This document shows positions 17,086 through 24,556 of a stretch of 49,181 nt of DNA, piece by piece (the stretch's first letter is position 1; each line of letters opens with the position of its first letter). Source of the stretch: an uncultured Bacteroides sp. (GTDB lineage Bacteria; Bacillota; Clostridia; Lachnospirales; Lachnospiraceae); contig CAMECH010000019.1 of NCBI GenBank assembly GCA_945913015.1, forward strand, positions 1 to 49,181, written 5' to 3'. Made by a program: the position numbers and the translations under genes. The notes beneath the pieces were generated by a model. It made no database searches, had not been told where the DNA came from, and saw only the letters and a list, made by a program, of their open reading frames with translations.

Positions 17086-17107
17086 TATTTAGATTTTTTT
17101 CTAAATA
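17086..17107. promoter_or_regulatory. Inverted repeat downstream of the sdpR -10 box (candidate operator)
   Basis: TATTTAGA and TCTAAATA (arms of 8) around a T-rich centre, directly downstream of TATAAT. The same half-sites recur at 17143-17164 upstream of the -35 box, which suggests a shared binding site for the ArsR-type repressor. Confidence 0.6.
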
Positions 17108-17108
17108 G

Positions 17109-17138
17109 ATTATATTCCTTTGCAATAAAAAATGTCAA
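17109..17138 (-). promoter_or_regulatory. Promoter of the sdpRI-like operon
   Basis: TTGACA (17133-17138), 18-base spacer, TATAAT (17109-17114), minus strand. It is flanked on both sides by ATTTAGA/TCTAAAT repeats, and its -35 box is the last six bases of a terminator stem. Confidence 0.8.
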
Positions 17139-17174
17139 GAGTTATTTAGAAAAATTTCTAAATAGCTCTTGACA
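17133..17174 (-). terminator. Chemoreceptor terminator that doubles as sdpR -35 box and operator
   Basis: A 42-base near-perfect palindrome (20-base arms, one mismatch), 18 bases past the chemoreceptor stop, followed on the minus strand by TTTTTT. The inner part (17143-17164) repeats the candidate operator, and the outer end is the TTGACA of the sdpR promoter. Confidence 0.75.
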
Positions 17175-17192
17175 CATATAACTCTGCTTTTA

Positions 17193-18932
17193 TTAAAGAT
17201 TTATGAATCTGTCAGCCTCACTCTTTAATGCTGCCGCAATCTCTTTGTTGCTCTGCATTTCTGATGATACATTTGTCATGTCCTCAACGAGTTCATTCGT
17301 ATTCATTGCTGCTGTTGTTACCGCACCTGCACTCTCACCGATTGCCGTTGCAATACCATTAATTGCCTCTGTAATGTTATTAACAAGATTCTTCTGTTCT
17401 GATGTAAGCTGGTGGAAATGTTCCACCACCTCATTGATATGGGCAGCATCCTCATCATACTGCTTGCCTGATGAAACAAAATTATCGTAATCCGGAAGAA
17501 TTGTTTCATTAATGTAATTCACAATTTCGTTAGAGCTGTCTATTAATTCTTTTACAGCGGCGATTACCATTGCGTTAATATTCTGGATATTATTTGCCGT
17601 ATCCCTGCTTGAATCAGCAAGCTGGCGAATCTCTTCCGCAACAACCGCAAAACCTCTTCCTGCTTCTCCTGCTCTTGCCGCTTCAATAGACGCGTTCAGT
17701 GCAAGCAGGTTTGTCTGGCTTGAAATATTAAGAATTTCATTAGTCAAATCATTAACACGCTCTACGCTCTTGCTGTCTTCAATTGACTTCTTGAGTGATA
17801 CAAGGATTTCATCTATCACTGTATTTGTATTGGTCTTATTCTCTTCAGCGGTTGTTCTGAGCATTTCGGCACGCTTCTGCATCTGAACCGTATACTCAAG
17901 CAGTTCATCAGATGCACCTGAAATATCCTTTGTATTAGAATCAACGACCTGAGTATTCTCATCGACCGTAATAACAGTAGCTGAGATTTCCTGCATCGTA
18001 GCGGAAAGCTCCTCCATTACGGATGACACGTCACAGGAGTTCTCATTAGCTGTCTTTACACTGTCAAGGACCTTATTCACAATAGCTTCAAGACTTGCAG
18101 AATCCTCCGTAATCTTCTCCATTATCCCCTGCAAAGTCTCAATAAATGTATTGATGCCCTTAGCAAGATTAGCAATTTCATCCTTTCCGTCCATATCAAT
18201 ACGCTGAGTCAGGTCACCCTTATTTTCATTGATATCTGAAATAATAGACTCAAGTTTATGATTCATTCTGCCGATTGGCATTGTAATCTCAAGAAGAATA
18301 ATTATTATAGTAAATCCGGCAATCAGCATTGCAATCAGCAGGAGTACCCCTGCTGAAGTTATTGCCTGACGATATATTCTGTCCTGCTTGGCAATTGCCG
18401 TTTCCATATCAGCCTTGTTCGCCGTAATCATCTGTGAGATAAGTGCTGAAATCTGATTACCAAGGTTAGTCAGCGTTGAATTTGCCATACTTACAGCCTT
18501 GTCCACATTATTGCCCGAGCTGTACTTGACTGCCTCATTAAAGCTGATTATATATGTATCATATGCTGTTTTAAACTTATCATAACTATTCTTGGTATCA
18601 CTGCCTTCAACAAGCAGTGCTTCTATCTTGGCACAGGCCTCATTAATTCCGATTTCAAGGGCATCCGCCTCTTGTGCAAGACTTCTCTTTGTTGAGGTAT
18701 CCTCTGCAATACAGTGTGCAAATATAATCTTCTGAAGCGACTCAAAATCAGAAGAAATCTCTCCCAGAAGTGAAATGCTTTCCGTACACTTACCTGAAAT
18801 ATCCTGACTGGCATTCAGAATCGATTTGAAACTGAAGTAATTAATAACCGCTGTCACAATCATACACAACACCATCGCCGTAACAGGAATCAAAATTTTA
18901 AACCTTACTTTTATATTTTTAAACAAATGCAT
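17193..18932 (-). CDS. Methyl-accepting chemotaxis protein
   Basis: Transmembrane chemoreceptor of 579 residues. TM1 is near residues 10-30 ([18 protein letters not shown]), followed by a four-helix-type extracellular domain to about 185. TM2 is [20 protein letters not shown], then a HAMP domain and the coiled-coil signalling domain with the hairpin tip [20 protein letters not shown] and [19 protein letters not shown]. The ligand is unknown. The start at 18932 is fixed by AAGGAGG 8 bases upstream; an earlier ATG at 18962 has none. It is a single gene between deoB and sdpRI with its own promoter and terminator. It implies a chemotaxis system elsewhere in the genome. Confidence 0.93.
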   Translation of the reverse strand: MHLFKNIKVRFKILIPVTAMVLCMIVTAVINYFSFKSILNASQDISGKCTESISLLGEISSDFESLQKIIFAHCIAEDTSTKRSLAQEADALEIGINEACAKIEALLVEGSDTKNSYDKFKTAYDTYIISFNEAVKYSSGNNVDKAVSMANSTLTNLGNQISALISQMITANKADMETAIAKQDRIYRQAITSAGVLLLIAMLIAGFTIIIILLEITMPIGRMNHKLESIISDINENKGDLTQRIDMDGKDEIANLAKGINTFIETLQGIMEKITEDSASLEAIVNKVLDSVKTANENSCDVSSVMEELSATMQEISATVITVDENTQVVDSNTKDISGASDELLEYTVQMQKRAEMLRTTAEENKTNTNTVIDEILVSLKKSIEDSKSVERVNDLTNEILNISSQTNLLALNASIEAARAGEAGRGFAVVAEEIRQLADSSRDTANNIQNINAMVIAAVKELIDSSNEIVNYINETILPDYDNFVSSGKQYDEDAAHINEVVEHFHQLTSEQKNLVNNITEAINGIATAIGESAGAVTTAAMNTNELVEDMTNVSSEMQSNKEIAAALKSEADRFINL

Positions 18933-19010
18933 ATTGTACCTCCTTTTAACGCAATTGTTCATGTGAAATTCACCTCACGCAGCATAACAGCCACGCTTTA
19001 TCGATAAACA

Positions 19011-19039
19011 ATTATACCCCTTAAAGGGGGCATTTACAA
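19011..19039 (-). promoter_or_regulatory. Promoter of the chemoreceptor gene
   Basis: TTGTAA (19034-19039), 17-base spacer, TATAAT (19011-19016), minus strand. The spacer holds the palindrome CCCCTTTAAGGGG-type sequence (19017-19030). A motility-sigma-like ATCGATAA follows just downstream but without a good upstream half. Confidence 0.6.
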
Positions 19040-19084
19040 TATACTTTTAGCATTTGATTTTATCCGTATTACAGTTTTTTTGTT

Positions 19085-20278
19085 CTAAATTACAAACTCT
19101 CTTAGTATTGATTTACCTATTGTGCCATCCGGCATCTCCACTCCAAAATTCTCTGCAATCGTTGCACCTGTTACCGCAAATGTATCCTGTTCCTCAAGCC
19201 GGTGACCGCCTCTCATGGATTGTGAATAAATCAGTAGCGGCACCTTCTCCCTCGTATGGTCAGTTCCGGTATACGTCGGGTCGTTCCCATGGTCGGCAGT
19301 AATCATCAGCAAATCATCTTCTTTCAGCACATCTATAAGTTCCCCAAGCTTTTGGTCAAACCTTTCAAGTTCATCACCATACCCCAGCGGATTTCTTCTG
19401 TGTCCCCACAGTGCATCAAAGTCGACAAGATTCACAAAGCACAGTCCGTTAAAATCTCTTTCTGCTATTTCAATCGTCTGCTGCATCCCATGCACTGAAC
19501 TTTCTGACTTGTTTTTTTCTGTAATCCCCTCCATATCAAATATATCACTTATCTTTCCAACCGAAATAACATCAAATCCGCTATCCTTTAACGCATTAAG
19601 TACAGTTCTGCCCGTAGGCTTAAGTGCATAATCATGTCTGTTTGAAGTTCTTACAAACTCGCCCTTTTTCAGTCCCGTGTACGGTCTTGCAATTACCCTT
19701 CCAACCTTCCACTCTTCTTTCATGGTAAGCTTCCTTGCTATCTCACAATACCTGTAAAGGGTATCAAGCCCCATTGTCTCCTCATTACCGCATATCTGAA
19801 GCACAGAATCAGCCGATGTATACACTATCAGCTCGCCATTATTAATTTCGCGTTCTCCCAGTTCTTCAAGAATTGCGGTTCCGCTGGCACTTTTATTACC
19901 AATGACCTTTCTTCCTGTAGCTTTCTCCAGTTCTGCTATGAGTTCCTTCGGAAAACCATTTTCAGTAAATGTTTTAAACGGCTTATCCGTATACAGCCCC
20001 ATCATTTCCCAATGCCCGGTCATGGTATCCTTTCCACGGCTTCTTTCATTAAGTTTAAGAAAATACCCCGCAGGCTCATTAATAGGCGCAATCTGCCTAA
20101 GACTTACAAGATTTGCAAGCCCCAGCCTGGTAAGATTCGGAATTTCAAATGTCTGCCTCGCCTCCGAAATATGCCCAAGTGTATTCACTCCTACGTCCCC
20201 AAAGCTTTCGGAGTCCTCCATCTGTCCGATTCCGAGCGAATCAATAACTATAAGGAAAATTCTATTGTAATATCTCAT
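19085..20278 (-). CDS. deoB: Phosphopentomutase
   Basis: Interconverts (deoxy)ribose 1-phosphate and 5-phosphate in nucleoside salvage; alkaline-phosphatase superfamily, Mn-dependent, cytoplasmic. The 397-residue protein begins [20 protein letters not shown] with the first metal Asp. [13 protein letters not shown] holds the phospho-accepting Thr region, and [24 protein letters not shown] holds the remaining metal ligands. The start at 20278 has GGAG 6 bases upstream; an earlier ATG at 20290 has no ribosome site. No other nucleoside-salvage gene adjoins it. Upstream lie an oxidoreductase fragment and a palindromic element, suggesting that its original neighbour was lost. Confidence 0.95.
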   Translation of the reverse strand: MRYYNRIFLIVIDSLGIGQMEDSESFGDVGVNTLGHISEARQTFEIPNLTRLGLANLVSLRQIAPINEPAGYFLKLNERSRGKDTMTGHWEMMGLYTDKPFKTFTENGFPKELIAELEKATGRKVIGNKSASGTAILEELGEREINNGELIVYTSADSVLQICGNEETMGLDTLYRYCEIARKLTMKEEWKVGRVIARPYTGLKKGEFVRTSNRHDYALKPTGRTVLNALKDSGFDVISVGKISDIFDMEGITEKNKSESSVHGMQQTIEIAERDFNGLCFVNLVDFDALWGHRRNPLGYGDELERFDQKLGELIDVLKEDDLLMITADHGNDPTYTGTDHTREKVPLLIYSQSMRGGHRLEEQDTFAVTGATIAENFGVEMPDGTIGKSILREFVI

Positions 20279-20368
20279 ACTCTTCTCCATTCCGCAGACG
20301 CTTTATTTACTCGACATCCTCTTCTTCGAGCTTTTTTAAGTCTCCCGCCAGTGTATGGCACTAAGTAT

Positions 20369-20377
20369 ATTTTACCA
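20369..20377 (-). promoter_or_regulatory. Possible extended -10 promoter of deoB
   Basis: TGGTAAAAT on the minus strand, about 90 bases before the deoB start, with no clear -35 box. The same ATATGGTAAAATA context recurs at the REC-REC promoter (34764-34772). Confidence 0.35.
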
Positions 20378-20388
20378 TATAATAAACA

Positions 20389-20574
20389 TCACGCATATTC
20401 TATTTTTTCAACAAGCGTATACGGCACTCCTTTCTCATGCAGTAAAAATGCGGTAAGCAGTCCCGCAATACCTCCTCCGATAATCAGCACATCCGTCTCC
20501 AAATCCTCTTTAAGTGTCCGGAAATCAGGATGCTTTATACCTTCATGCCATATAGATTCTATAAAATTCATCAC
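20389..20574 (-). pseudogene. N-terminal fragment of an FAD-dependent (DAO-type) oxidoreductase
   Basis: Sixty-one residues that begin MMNFIESIWHEGIKHPDF and contain a complete FAD-binding fingerprint (TDVLIIGGGIAGLLTAFLLHEKGVPYTLVEK), then stop at EYA. Full-length enzymes of this type have 400 or more residues, so most of the gene is missing. Shortly downstream, in another frame, a tail reading HTLAGDLKKLEEEDVE and a stop (about 20306-20358) may be the remnant end of this or another lost gene. The fragment starts 22 bases from a palindromic MITE-like element. A ribosome site (AAAGGTG) is still present, so a short peptide could be made, but it cannot be a functional enzyme. Confidence 0.75.
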
Positions 20575-20595
20575 CTTTCACTGTCATATTTATAT

Positions 20596-20804
20596 AGGCG
20601 ATTGCGAAACTCTTCCTTTAACAGTGCGAGTTGTACAATATAAACAAATCCATAAGCAGTATGCTTTGTACCCGTCGGTGCTTATATGCTGTATTTTAGC
20701 ATATTATGCACCGCTACGAGGTACAAGCAGCGCAAGCGTGTACTGCGTTGGATTGTTTATATTGTACAACTGCATATGCTTAAAGAATAGTTTCGCAATC
20801 GCCT
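20596..20804. repeat. 209-bp MITE-like palindromic element
   Basis: The whole segment is one long imperfect hairpin. The terminal inverted repeats AGGCGATTGCGAAACT (20596-20611) match 20789-20804 perfectly over 16 bp. Further in, GTTGTACAATATAAACAA recurs inverted near 20748-20770, and the centre pairs GTACC-CG-GGTGC-TATATGCT with its complement around 20664-20722. No ORF for a transposase is inside. It lies between the DUF4097 gene and the oxidoreductase fragment. No clear target-site duplication was found. MITE is my inference; a large structured RNA is the alternative. Confidence 0.7.
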
Positions 20805-20862
20805 TTTATTTCATAGTATTCTTATTATGGCACGAAAAATCTGACTTATGCGGAATTTGGTC

Positions 20863-21597
20863 TTAATAATCCAGCGAAATGTCTCCCATGTTGTTGTCAA
20901 CCTTCACCTGGCACTTATTACCATTGACCTTATATTGCTGTAAATGATCTTCACCGTTAACGCTTATCTCACCCAGATTAACTTTCAAATCAAGTGTGTA
21001 TTCTGAAATGTCCTTGCGGCTTTTAATACTTACATCACCCACATCTGACTTAATATCAAGATTTGCAAACTCACACCTTTCAATATCTATATCTCCTACC
21101 GAAGTGTTAATTACCGCCTTATTAATATTTGCGTTATTAATTTTGATTTCTCCAACGTCAGTAGTCAGTCTGTATTCTTCTGTATCTACTCCCGAAAATG
21201 TTATATCGCCTACATTCACCTGAGCATCAACAAGCTCAAGCTTTGCTGATTCTGGAACTGTTATAATCATATTGCATTTTATCTGCCTGAGCAATTTTGC
21301 ATTGCTTTTCTGCTCTATGTATAATTTGCCGTTTTCAACGTGATACTGTGGCTCGCACTTCTTGTTGCAGCTGTAACTCATTGTGTAACCGGTCCCCTTT
21401 TTCACCAGAATTTCCATCACATCCGCATCAATAACTATACTGTCAAAGTTGTCCAGATTTACATCTATGCTCTGGGATGCTCCCCAGATTCTGTTTCCGT
21501 TTATTGAGAAATCGCCACCGGAATCTCTCACAACAGAGTATATTACGCAAAAAACTGTTATAGCCGAAAGAATAATCAGGTATATTGCTCTTTTCAT
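20863..21597 (-). CDS. DUF4097-family beta-helix protein, membrane-anchored
   Basis: A 244-residue protein with one N-terminal membrane helix (RAIYLIILSAITVFCVIYSVV), then an extracytoplasmic repeat region. Several strands repeat a VGDI/VGEI pattern (NVGDITFSG, DVGEIKINN, SVGDIDIER, DVGDVSIKS, NLGEISVNG, NMGDISLDY) about every 20-22 residues, the signature of the DUF4097 right-handed beta-helix. Function is not established; such proteins often follow PadR and HAAS/DUF1700 genes, as here, and are thought to take part in envelope stress sensing. AGGAGG precedes the ATG. It is the last gene of the three-gene PadR operon, 10 bases after the HAAS gene. Confidence 0.85.
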   Translation of the reverse strand: MKRAIYLIILSAITVFCVIYSVVRDSGGDFSINGNRIWGASQSIDVNLDNFDSIVIDADVMEILVKKGTGYTMSYSCNKKCEPQYHVENGKLYIEQKSNAKLLRQIKCNMIITVPESAKLELVDAQVNVGDITFSGVDTEEYRLTTDVGEIKINNANINKAVINTSVGDIDIERCEFANLDIKSDVGDVSIKSRKDISEYTLDLKVNLGEISVNGEDHLQQYKVNGNKCQVKVDNNMGDISLDY

Positions 21598-21607
21598 TAT
21601 CTGCCTC

Positions 21608-22561
21608 CTAGTTTCTGTTCATATTTTTTATAAATGTTTCAAAAATTCCTGCGATTACCCAGACAATCCATGTTATGTGCCATGCACCGCTAAGGAAACT
21701 CCAGCAAAGGTAAACACATGTAACCGTCGGCCAGTATACTGACATAATCGCAGCAAGTGTCTTGTTACTGTAACGCACCTGCCCTTTCTGTGAAGCAACA
21801 AAATTGCCTCCTATTGTATCCTCACTGTTAAGCTTCAAAATAGTATCATATGCAGACATTCTGTTTCCTGTTGAAACAAACAGCACAACACCTATTGCTA
21901 CAAGTACAAGGAGCAGCACAACACCAAAGACATCAAGTCTTCCGCTCCTGTCAAACTCACTGATAATAATTACCGGCACACAGCAGAATACACACAACAC
22001 CACTCCGATTGTATTCATCAATGCATTTGTCATTCTGTAATTTTCTTTCTGGTTATGAACATATTCCGTTGTTGAAAAATCAATGCTGCACAAATCGCGT
22101 TTTAAAAATTCCCATTTTCCCATCGACACGCCTGAAAATACAAACATTCCGACAGCTATCGTTACAGCAACAAACAAAAACATTATTCCATAAATGTTTT
22201 CAGTAATTATTACACCGCAAGGTGAAATAATGCACAGTAAAACTCCAAGTCCAATCATAAATCCATAGCGGCTTTTTTCGTTGATATAATCTTTAACTTC
22301 CTGTGTGGATACCATCCTGCGTTCTATTACATTCTCTTCCTTAACATAAACGCTGATTCCCAGATCGTCTGCAATTTCATCCAGATTGCCAAACTCAGAA
22401 ATAACTATACCTACAGCCTCGTTCTCCGACTTTCCTTCCGCCTTAAGCTCCATGTACTTGTCTTCCATCATCTGCCCAAGTTCATGCTTCGCACGCTTTA
22501 CCTCTATCGTATTTGGCAGATTCTGAAACATTGTTTCAAGATAATTTTTAATTGTCTCCAT
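21608..22561 (-). CDS. HAAS/DUF1700-type membrane protein
   Basis: A 317-residue protein with an N-terminal HAAS (DUF1700-like) domain: METIKNYLETMFQNLPNT through KHELGQMMEDKYMELKAEGKSENEA and EFGNLDEIADDLGI (residues about 1-70). A variable cytoplasmic stretch and about six membrane segments follow. The HAAS domain is a helical module usually paired with PadR regulators, and may bind them. The start at 22561 has GGAGCAGGA upstream and overlaps the PadR gene by 14 bases, so the two are translationally coupled. Followed by the DUF4097 gene. No enzymatic motif was found. Confidence 0.85.
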   Translation of the reverse strand: METIKNYLETMFQNLPNTIEVKRAKHELGQMMEDKYMELKAEGKSENEAVGIVISEFGNLDEIADDLGISVYVKEENVIERRMVSTQEVKDYINEKSRYGFMIGLGVLLCIISPCGVIITENIYGIMFLFVAVTIAVGMFVFSGVSMGKWEFLKRDLCSIDFSTTEYVHNQKENYRMTNALMNTIGVVLCVFCCVPVIIISEFDRSGRLDVFGVVLLLVLVAIGVVLFVSTGNRMSAYDTILKLNSEDTIGGNFVASQKGQVRYSNKTLAAIMSVYWPTVTCVYLCWSFLSGAWHITWIVWVIAGIFETFIKNMNRN

Positions 22562-22901
22562 TTTCCTGCTCCTCCTCAATAAACTTTTCCACAACCTCTT
22601 TGGTCAGTTTCCACTCAGCACATTTTTCTTTATAATACTGCCTGCCTGCATCCGTTATTCTGTAATATGTGCGTCTCTTGCCATTGCTTGCATCTTCATC
22701 ATAAAACGATTCTATATAACCGTTTTTTTCCATTCTGGTAAATGCAGAATACAGCGTTGTCTCTTTTATAACATATTTTTCTTCCGACAGCTTTTTAATC
22801 TGCCTGGATATCTCATAACCATATGACGCTCTTTCCAAAAGCAGGTACAAAATCATCGTATCATTATATCCTCTGATTACATCACTGCTAATGCTAACCA
22901 T
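22548..22901 (-). CDS. PadR-family transcriptional regulator
   Basis: A 117-residue winged-helix repressor. It starts MVSISSDVIRGYNDTMILYLLLERASYGYEI, then KKLSEEKYVIKETTLYSAFTRMEKNGYIES (recognition helix and wing), RTYYRITDAGRQYYKEKCAEW and a C-terminal dimerisation helix. The PadR-HAAS-DUF4097 order is a common Firmicute arrangement, with PadR usually repressing its own operon. GGGAGG lies 7 bases before the ATG. A TTGACA promoter with five 14-bp tandem repeats immediately downstream is the likely control region. The inducing signal is unknown. Confidence 0.92.
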   Translation of the reverse strand: MVSISSDVIRGYNDTMILYLLLERASYGYEISRQIKKLSEEKYVIKETTLYSAFTRMEKNGYIESFYDEDASNGKRRTYYRITDAGRQYYKEKCAEWKLTKEVVEKFIEEEQENGDN

Positions 22902-22977
22902 GTATTAACCTCCCATCCCTATTTTAGTCAGACAATTGCCTTTCCTTTTGGCTTATCTTACAAATACTTTTGCAATT

Positions 22978-23047
22978 ACGCCTGGCGTAGTACGTCTAAC
23001 ATAGTACGTCTATCGTGCTACGTCTATCGTAGTACTTCTGTCGTAGT
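22978..23047. repeat. Five tandem 14-bp repeats downstream of the padR promoter
   Basis: Exactly 70 bases = 5 x 14. On the minus strand the units are ACTACGACAGAAGT, ACTACGATAGACGT, AGCACGATAGACGT, ACTATGTTAGACGT and ACTACGCCAGGCGT. Outer and inner positions differ by one to four bases. The run starts at the -10 box and covers the predicted transcription start. A multi-site operator for the PadR protein, or a structured 5' UTR, are possible roles. Confidence 0.85.
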
Positions 23048-23049
23048 AT

Positions 23050-23078
23050 AAATTAACATATATACCCCCGTATGTCAA
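23050..23078 (-). promoter_or_regulatory. Promoter of the PadR operon
   Basis: TTGACA (23073-23078), 17-base spacer ending in TGT (extended -10), TAATTT (23050-23055), minus strand. The tandem repeats begin right after it. Confidence 0.65.
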
Positions 23079-23105
23079 CACCATTTTAAAAAATTAAATT
23101 CATAC

Positions 23106-23153
23106 AAAAAAAGCTTACTGAATTTCAGTAATTCTCCAAAAATCAGTAAGCTT
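23106..23153 (-). terminator. Terminator after the SDR gene
   Basis: Minus-strand stem AAGCTTACTGA-type arms of 11 bp (23143-23153 and 23111-23121), followed by seven Ts. The loop contains a second palindrome, TTACTGA-ATT-TCAGTAA (23115-23131), that could compete with the main stem. Confidence 0.75.
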
Positions 23154-23176
23154 TTATAACATTGTAAATATTTTAA

Positions 23177-23920
23177 TTATGCCCTTGCAGCACCATCTAC
23201 AGATAAAATTTCTCCTGTAACATAGCCAGCCAGGTCACTTGCAAGATAAAGAAATGCATTGGCAACCTCTTCCGGTTCGCCTGGTCTTCCAAACGGAATC
23301 TTCGCCGAAATTGACTGAACCACCTGCTCCGGCAACGCTGCAACCATATCTGTCTTCGTCACTCCCGGTGCAACAGCATTTACGCGAATGTTGTCCCTTC
23401 CAAGCTCTCTTGCCAGCGAAATGGTCAATCCGTTTACCGCAAACTTGCTTGTTGGATATCCGACGCCTGCCGGCTGTCCTGAAATACTTACCATAGAACT
23501 TGTATTAATTATGCAACCGCCGCCCTGCTCCTTCATAATCTTAGCAGTCGGCAAAATAGCATAAAAGATAGCCTTTACATTCAAATCAATAACTTTGTCA
23601 AATTCCTCCGGAGTATAATTGTACAGTGGAGTATTTTGGGAAATCCCGGCATTATTAACCAAAATGTCAATTCTTCCGAATTTTTCTTTTACATTTAAAA
23701 TTGCCTCTTCCACTTCTGCCGCATTGGTCAGCTTTGGATACATACCATCAACTTCCCAGTCTGCATTTTCTTCTTTTAACTGTTTTAACGCTTTTTCAAC
23801 CGACTCTGCTTTTGAGCCGAATAATACTACCTTCGCTCCGTTTGCAAGATATTTTCGTACAATTTAAAAACCTATTCCTCTTGTTCCGCCTGTTACAACC
23901 GCTACTTTACCTTTTAACAT
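23177..23920 (-). pseudogene. Short-chain dehydrogenase/reductase with an in-frame TAA at codon 19
   Basis: Read through the stop, this is a complete SDR of 247 residues: MLKGKVAVVTGGTRGIGF, stop (TAA, 23864-23866), then IVRKYLANGAKVVLF, NNAG, a catalytic Ser in INTSSMVSI, and GYPTSKF (Tyr-xxx-Lys). VAPGVTKTDM and the C-terminus GEILSVDGAARA are FabG/BaiA-like. The stop falls inside the NAD(P)-binding GxxxGxG loop. Reinitiation at the internal ATG (23743) would give 188 residues without the Rossmann start, which should be inactive. The original ribosome site GGGGGGAG is intact. A one-base change (TAA from AAA) would restore the frame. The leader upstream holds the five-hairpin array. Substrate unknown. 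Confidence 0.8.
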
Positions 23921-23993
23921 CTTCTATCTCCCCCCTTCTCTTAATTTAATTGCACAACCGACTTGTACTTAAATCGCTTCATATACACAATTC

Positions 23994-24400
23994 GAGGGCA
24001 CTAATCGTTAAGACCAGTGCCCTCTCTACACGTCACAACATCCATTCTGCAATAACTTCTTTCCGGTTCAATGAAGCTCTCGCCATCGTTCCGGCTTCCG
24101 TATTATCATCCGGTACTTCAGTCCAATGAAGCTCTCGCCATTATTCCTTATACCATATGATGCAGTCAGCAATCCAATCTCAATTCAATGAAGCTCTCGC
24201 CATTGTCTCTAACCTTCTTACCATTAACCGGATGCAACTACTCACGATGCACTCTGAATAACAACCTCGGTCTGATGAAGCTCTCGCCACCGTTCCCTGC
24301 TATTATCTGATTACAATTCATTGATTCAATCACGATAAAGTGAAGCTCTCGCCACTATCTCTAATCGTCTCAGTGGGTAATCACTTTAGTGCCTCTCTGT
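23994..24400 (-). ncRNA. Structured leader or small RNA with five repeated GNRA hairpins
   Basis: Predicted minus-strand transcript from a TTGACA-N17-TATTAT promoter. It contains five copies of a hairpin, at 24339-24356, 24274-24291, 24186-24205, 24124-24143 and 24069-24088. Each has a 4-5 bp outer stem, GC-GAGA-GC inner stem with a GNRA loop, and a UU bulge on the 3' side. Outer stems covary: AGUG/CACU, GGUG/CAUC, CAAUG/CAUUG, UAAUG/CAUUG, CGAUG/CAUUG. The G-U pairs occur only if the minus strand is the RNA. A 9-bp stem GAGGGCACT/AGTGCCCTC (23994-24024) closes the region. It lacks a T-run, so the RNA probably continues into the SDR gene 74 bases on. I do not recognise the family. Confidence 0.6.
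24069..24356. repeat. Five dispersed copies of TGAAGCTCTCGCCA
   Basis: The plus-strand core GAAGCTCTCGCCA is identical in all five copies, while flanks differ and spacing is irregular (starts at about 24071, 24126, 24188, 24275, 24340). The core is not seen elsewhere in the window. See the RNA entry for the paired flanks. Confidence 0.9.
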
Positions 24401-24407
24401 ATTTATA

Positions 24408-24436
24408 ATAATACACACTCTCTGTGCATTTGTCAA
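24408..24436 (-). promoter_or_regulatory. Promoter of the five-hairpin transcript
   Basis: TTGACA (24431-24436), 17-base spacer, TATTAT (24408-24413), minus strand; predicted start near 24401. The AT-rich 120 bases upstream carry the palindrome GTGTATACAC (24492-24501) and three copies of TGTGCA, possible regulator sites. Confidence 0.75.
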
Positions 24437-24556
24437 TATATTTTTAAATTATTTTGTATTTTTTTATTAATTGTGCAAAATATTTTGTATTGTGTATACA
24501 CTATACTATTTGTGCATTTTTTAACAGGCTATTTAAAATGCTTGCTTTACTGCATT

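Noticed and set aside
20012-20866. 284-codon plus-strand ORF
   Set aside because: It runs antisense through deoB, the oxidoreductase fragment and the palindromic element, with no ribosome site and no recognisable domain.
23864-23866. Recoded selenocysteine or pyrrolysine codon in the SDR gene
   Set aside because: The codon is TAA, which is not used for either amino acid, and SDR enzymes have no need for one at this position.
24071-24322. Small peptides starting MKLSP at each plus-strand repeat
   Set aside because: No ribosome sites, differing frames and sequences after the core, and the G-U pattern points to a minus-strand RNA.
24069-24356. CRISPR-like array
   Set aside because: The repeat core is only about 13-14 bases, spacing varies from about 55 to 87 bases, and flanks pair and covary with each other. 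No cas gene is in the window.
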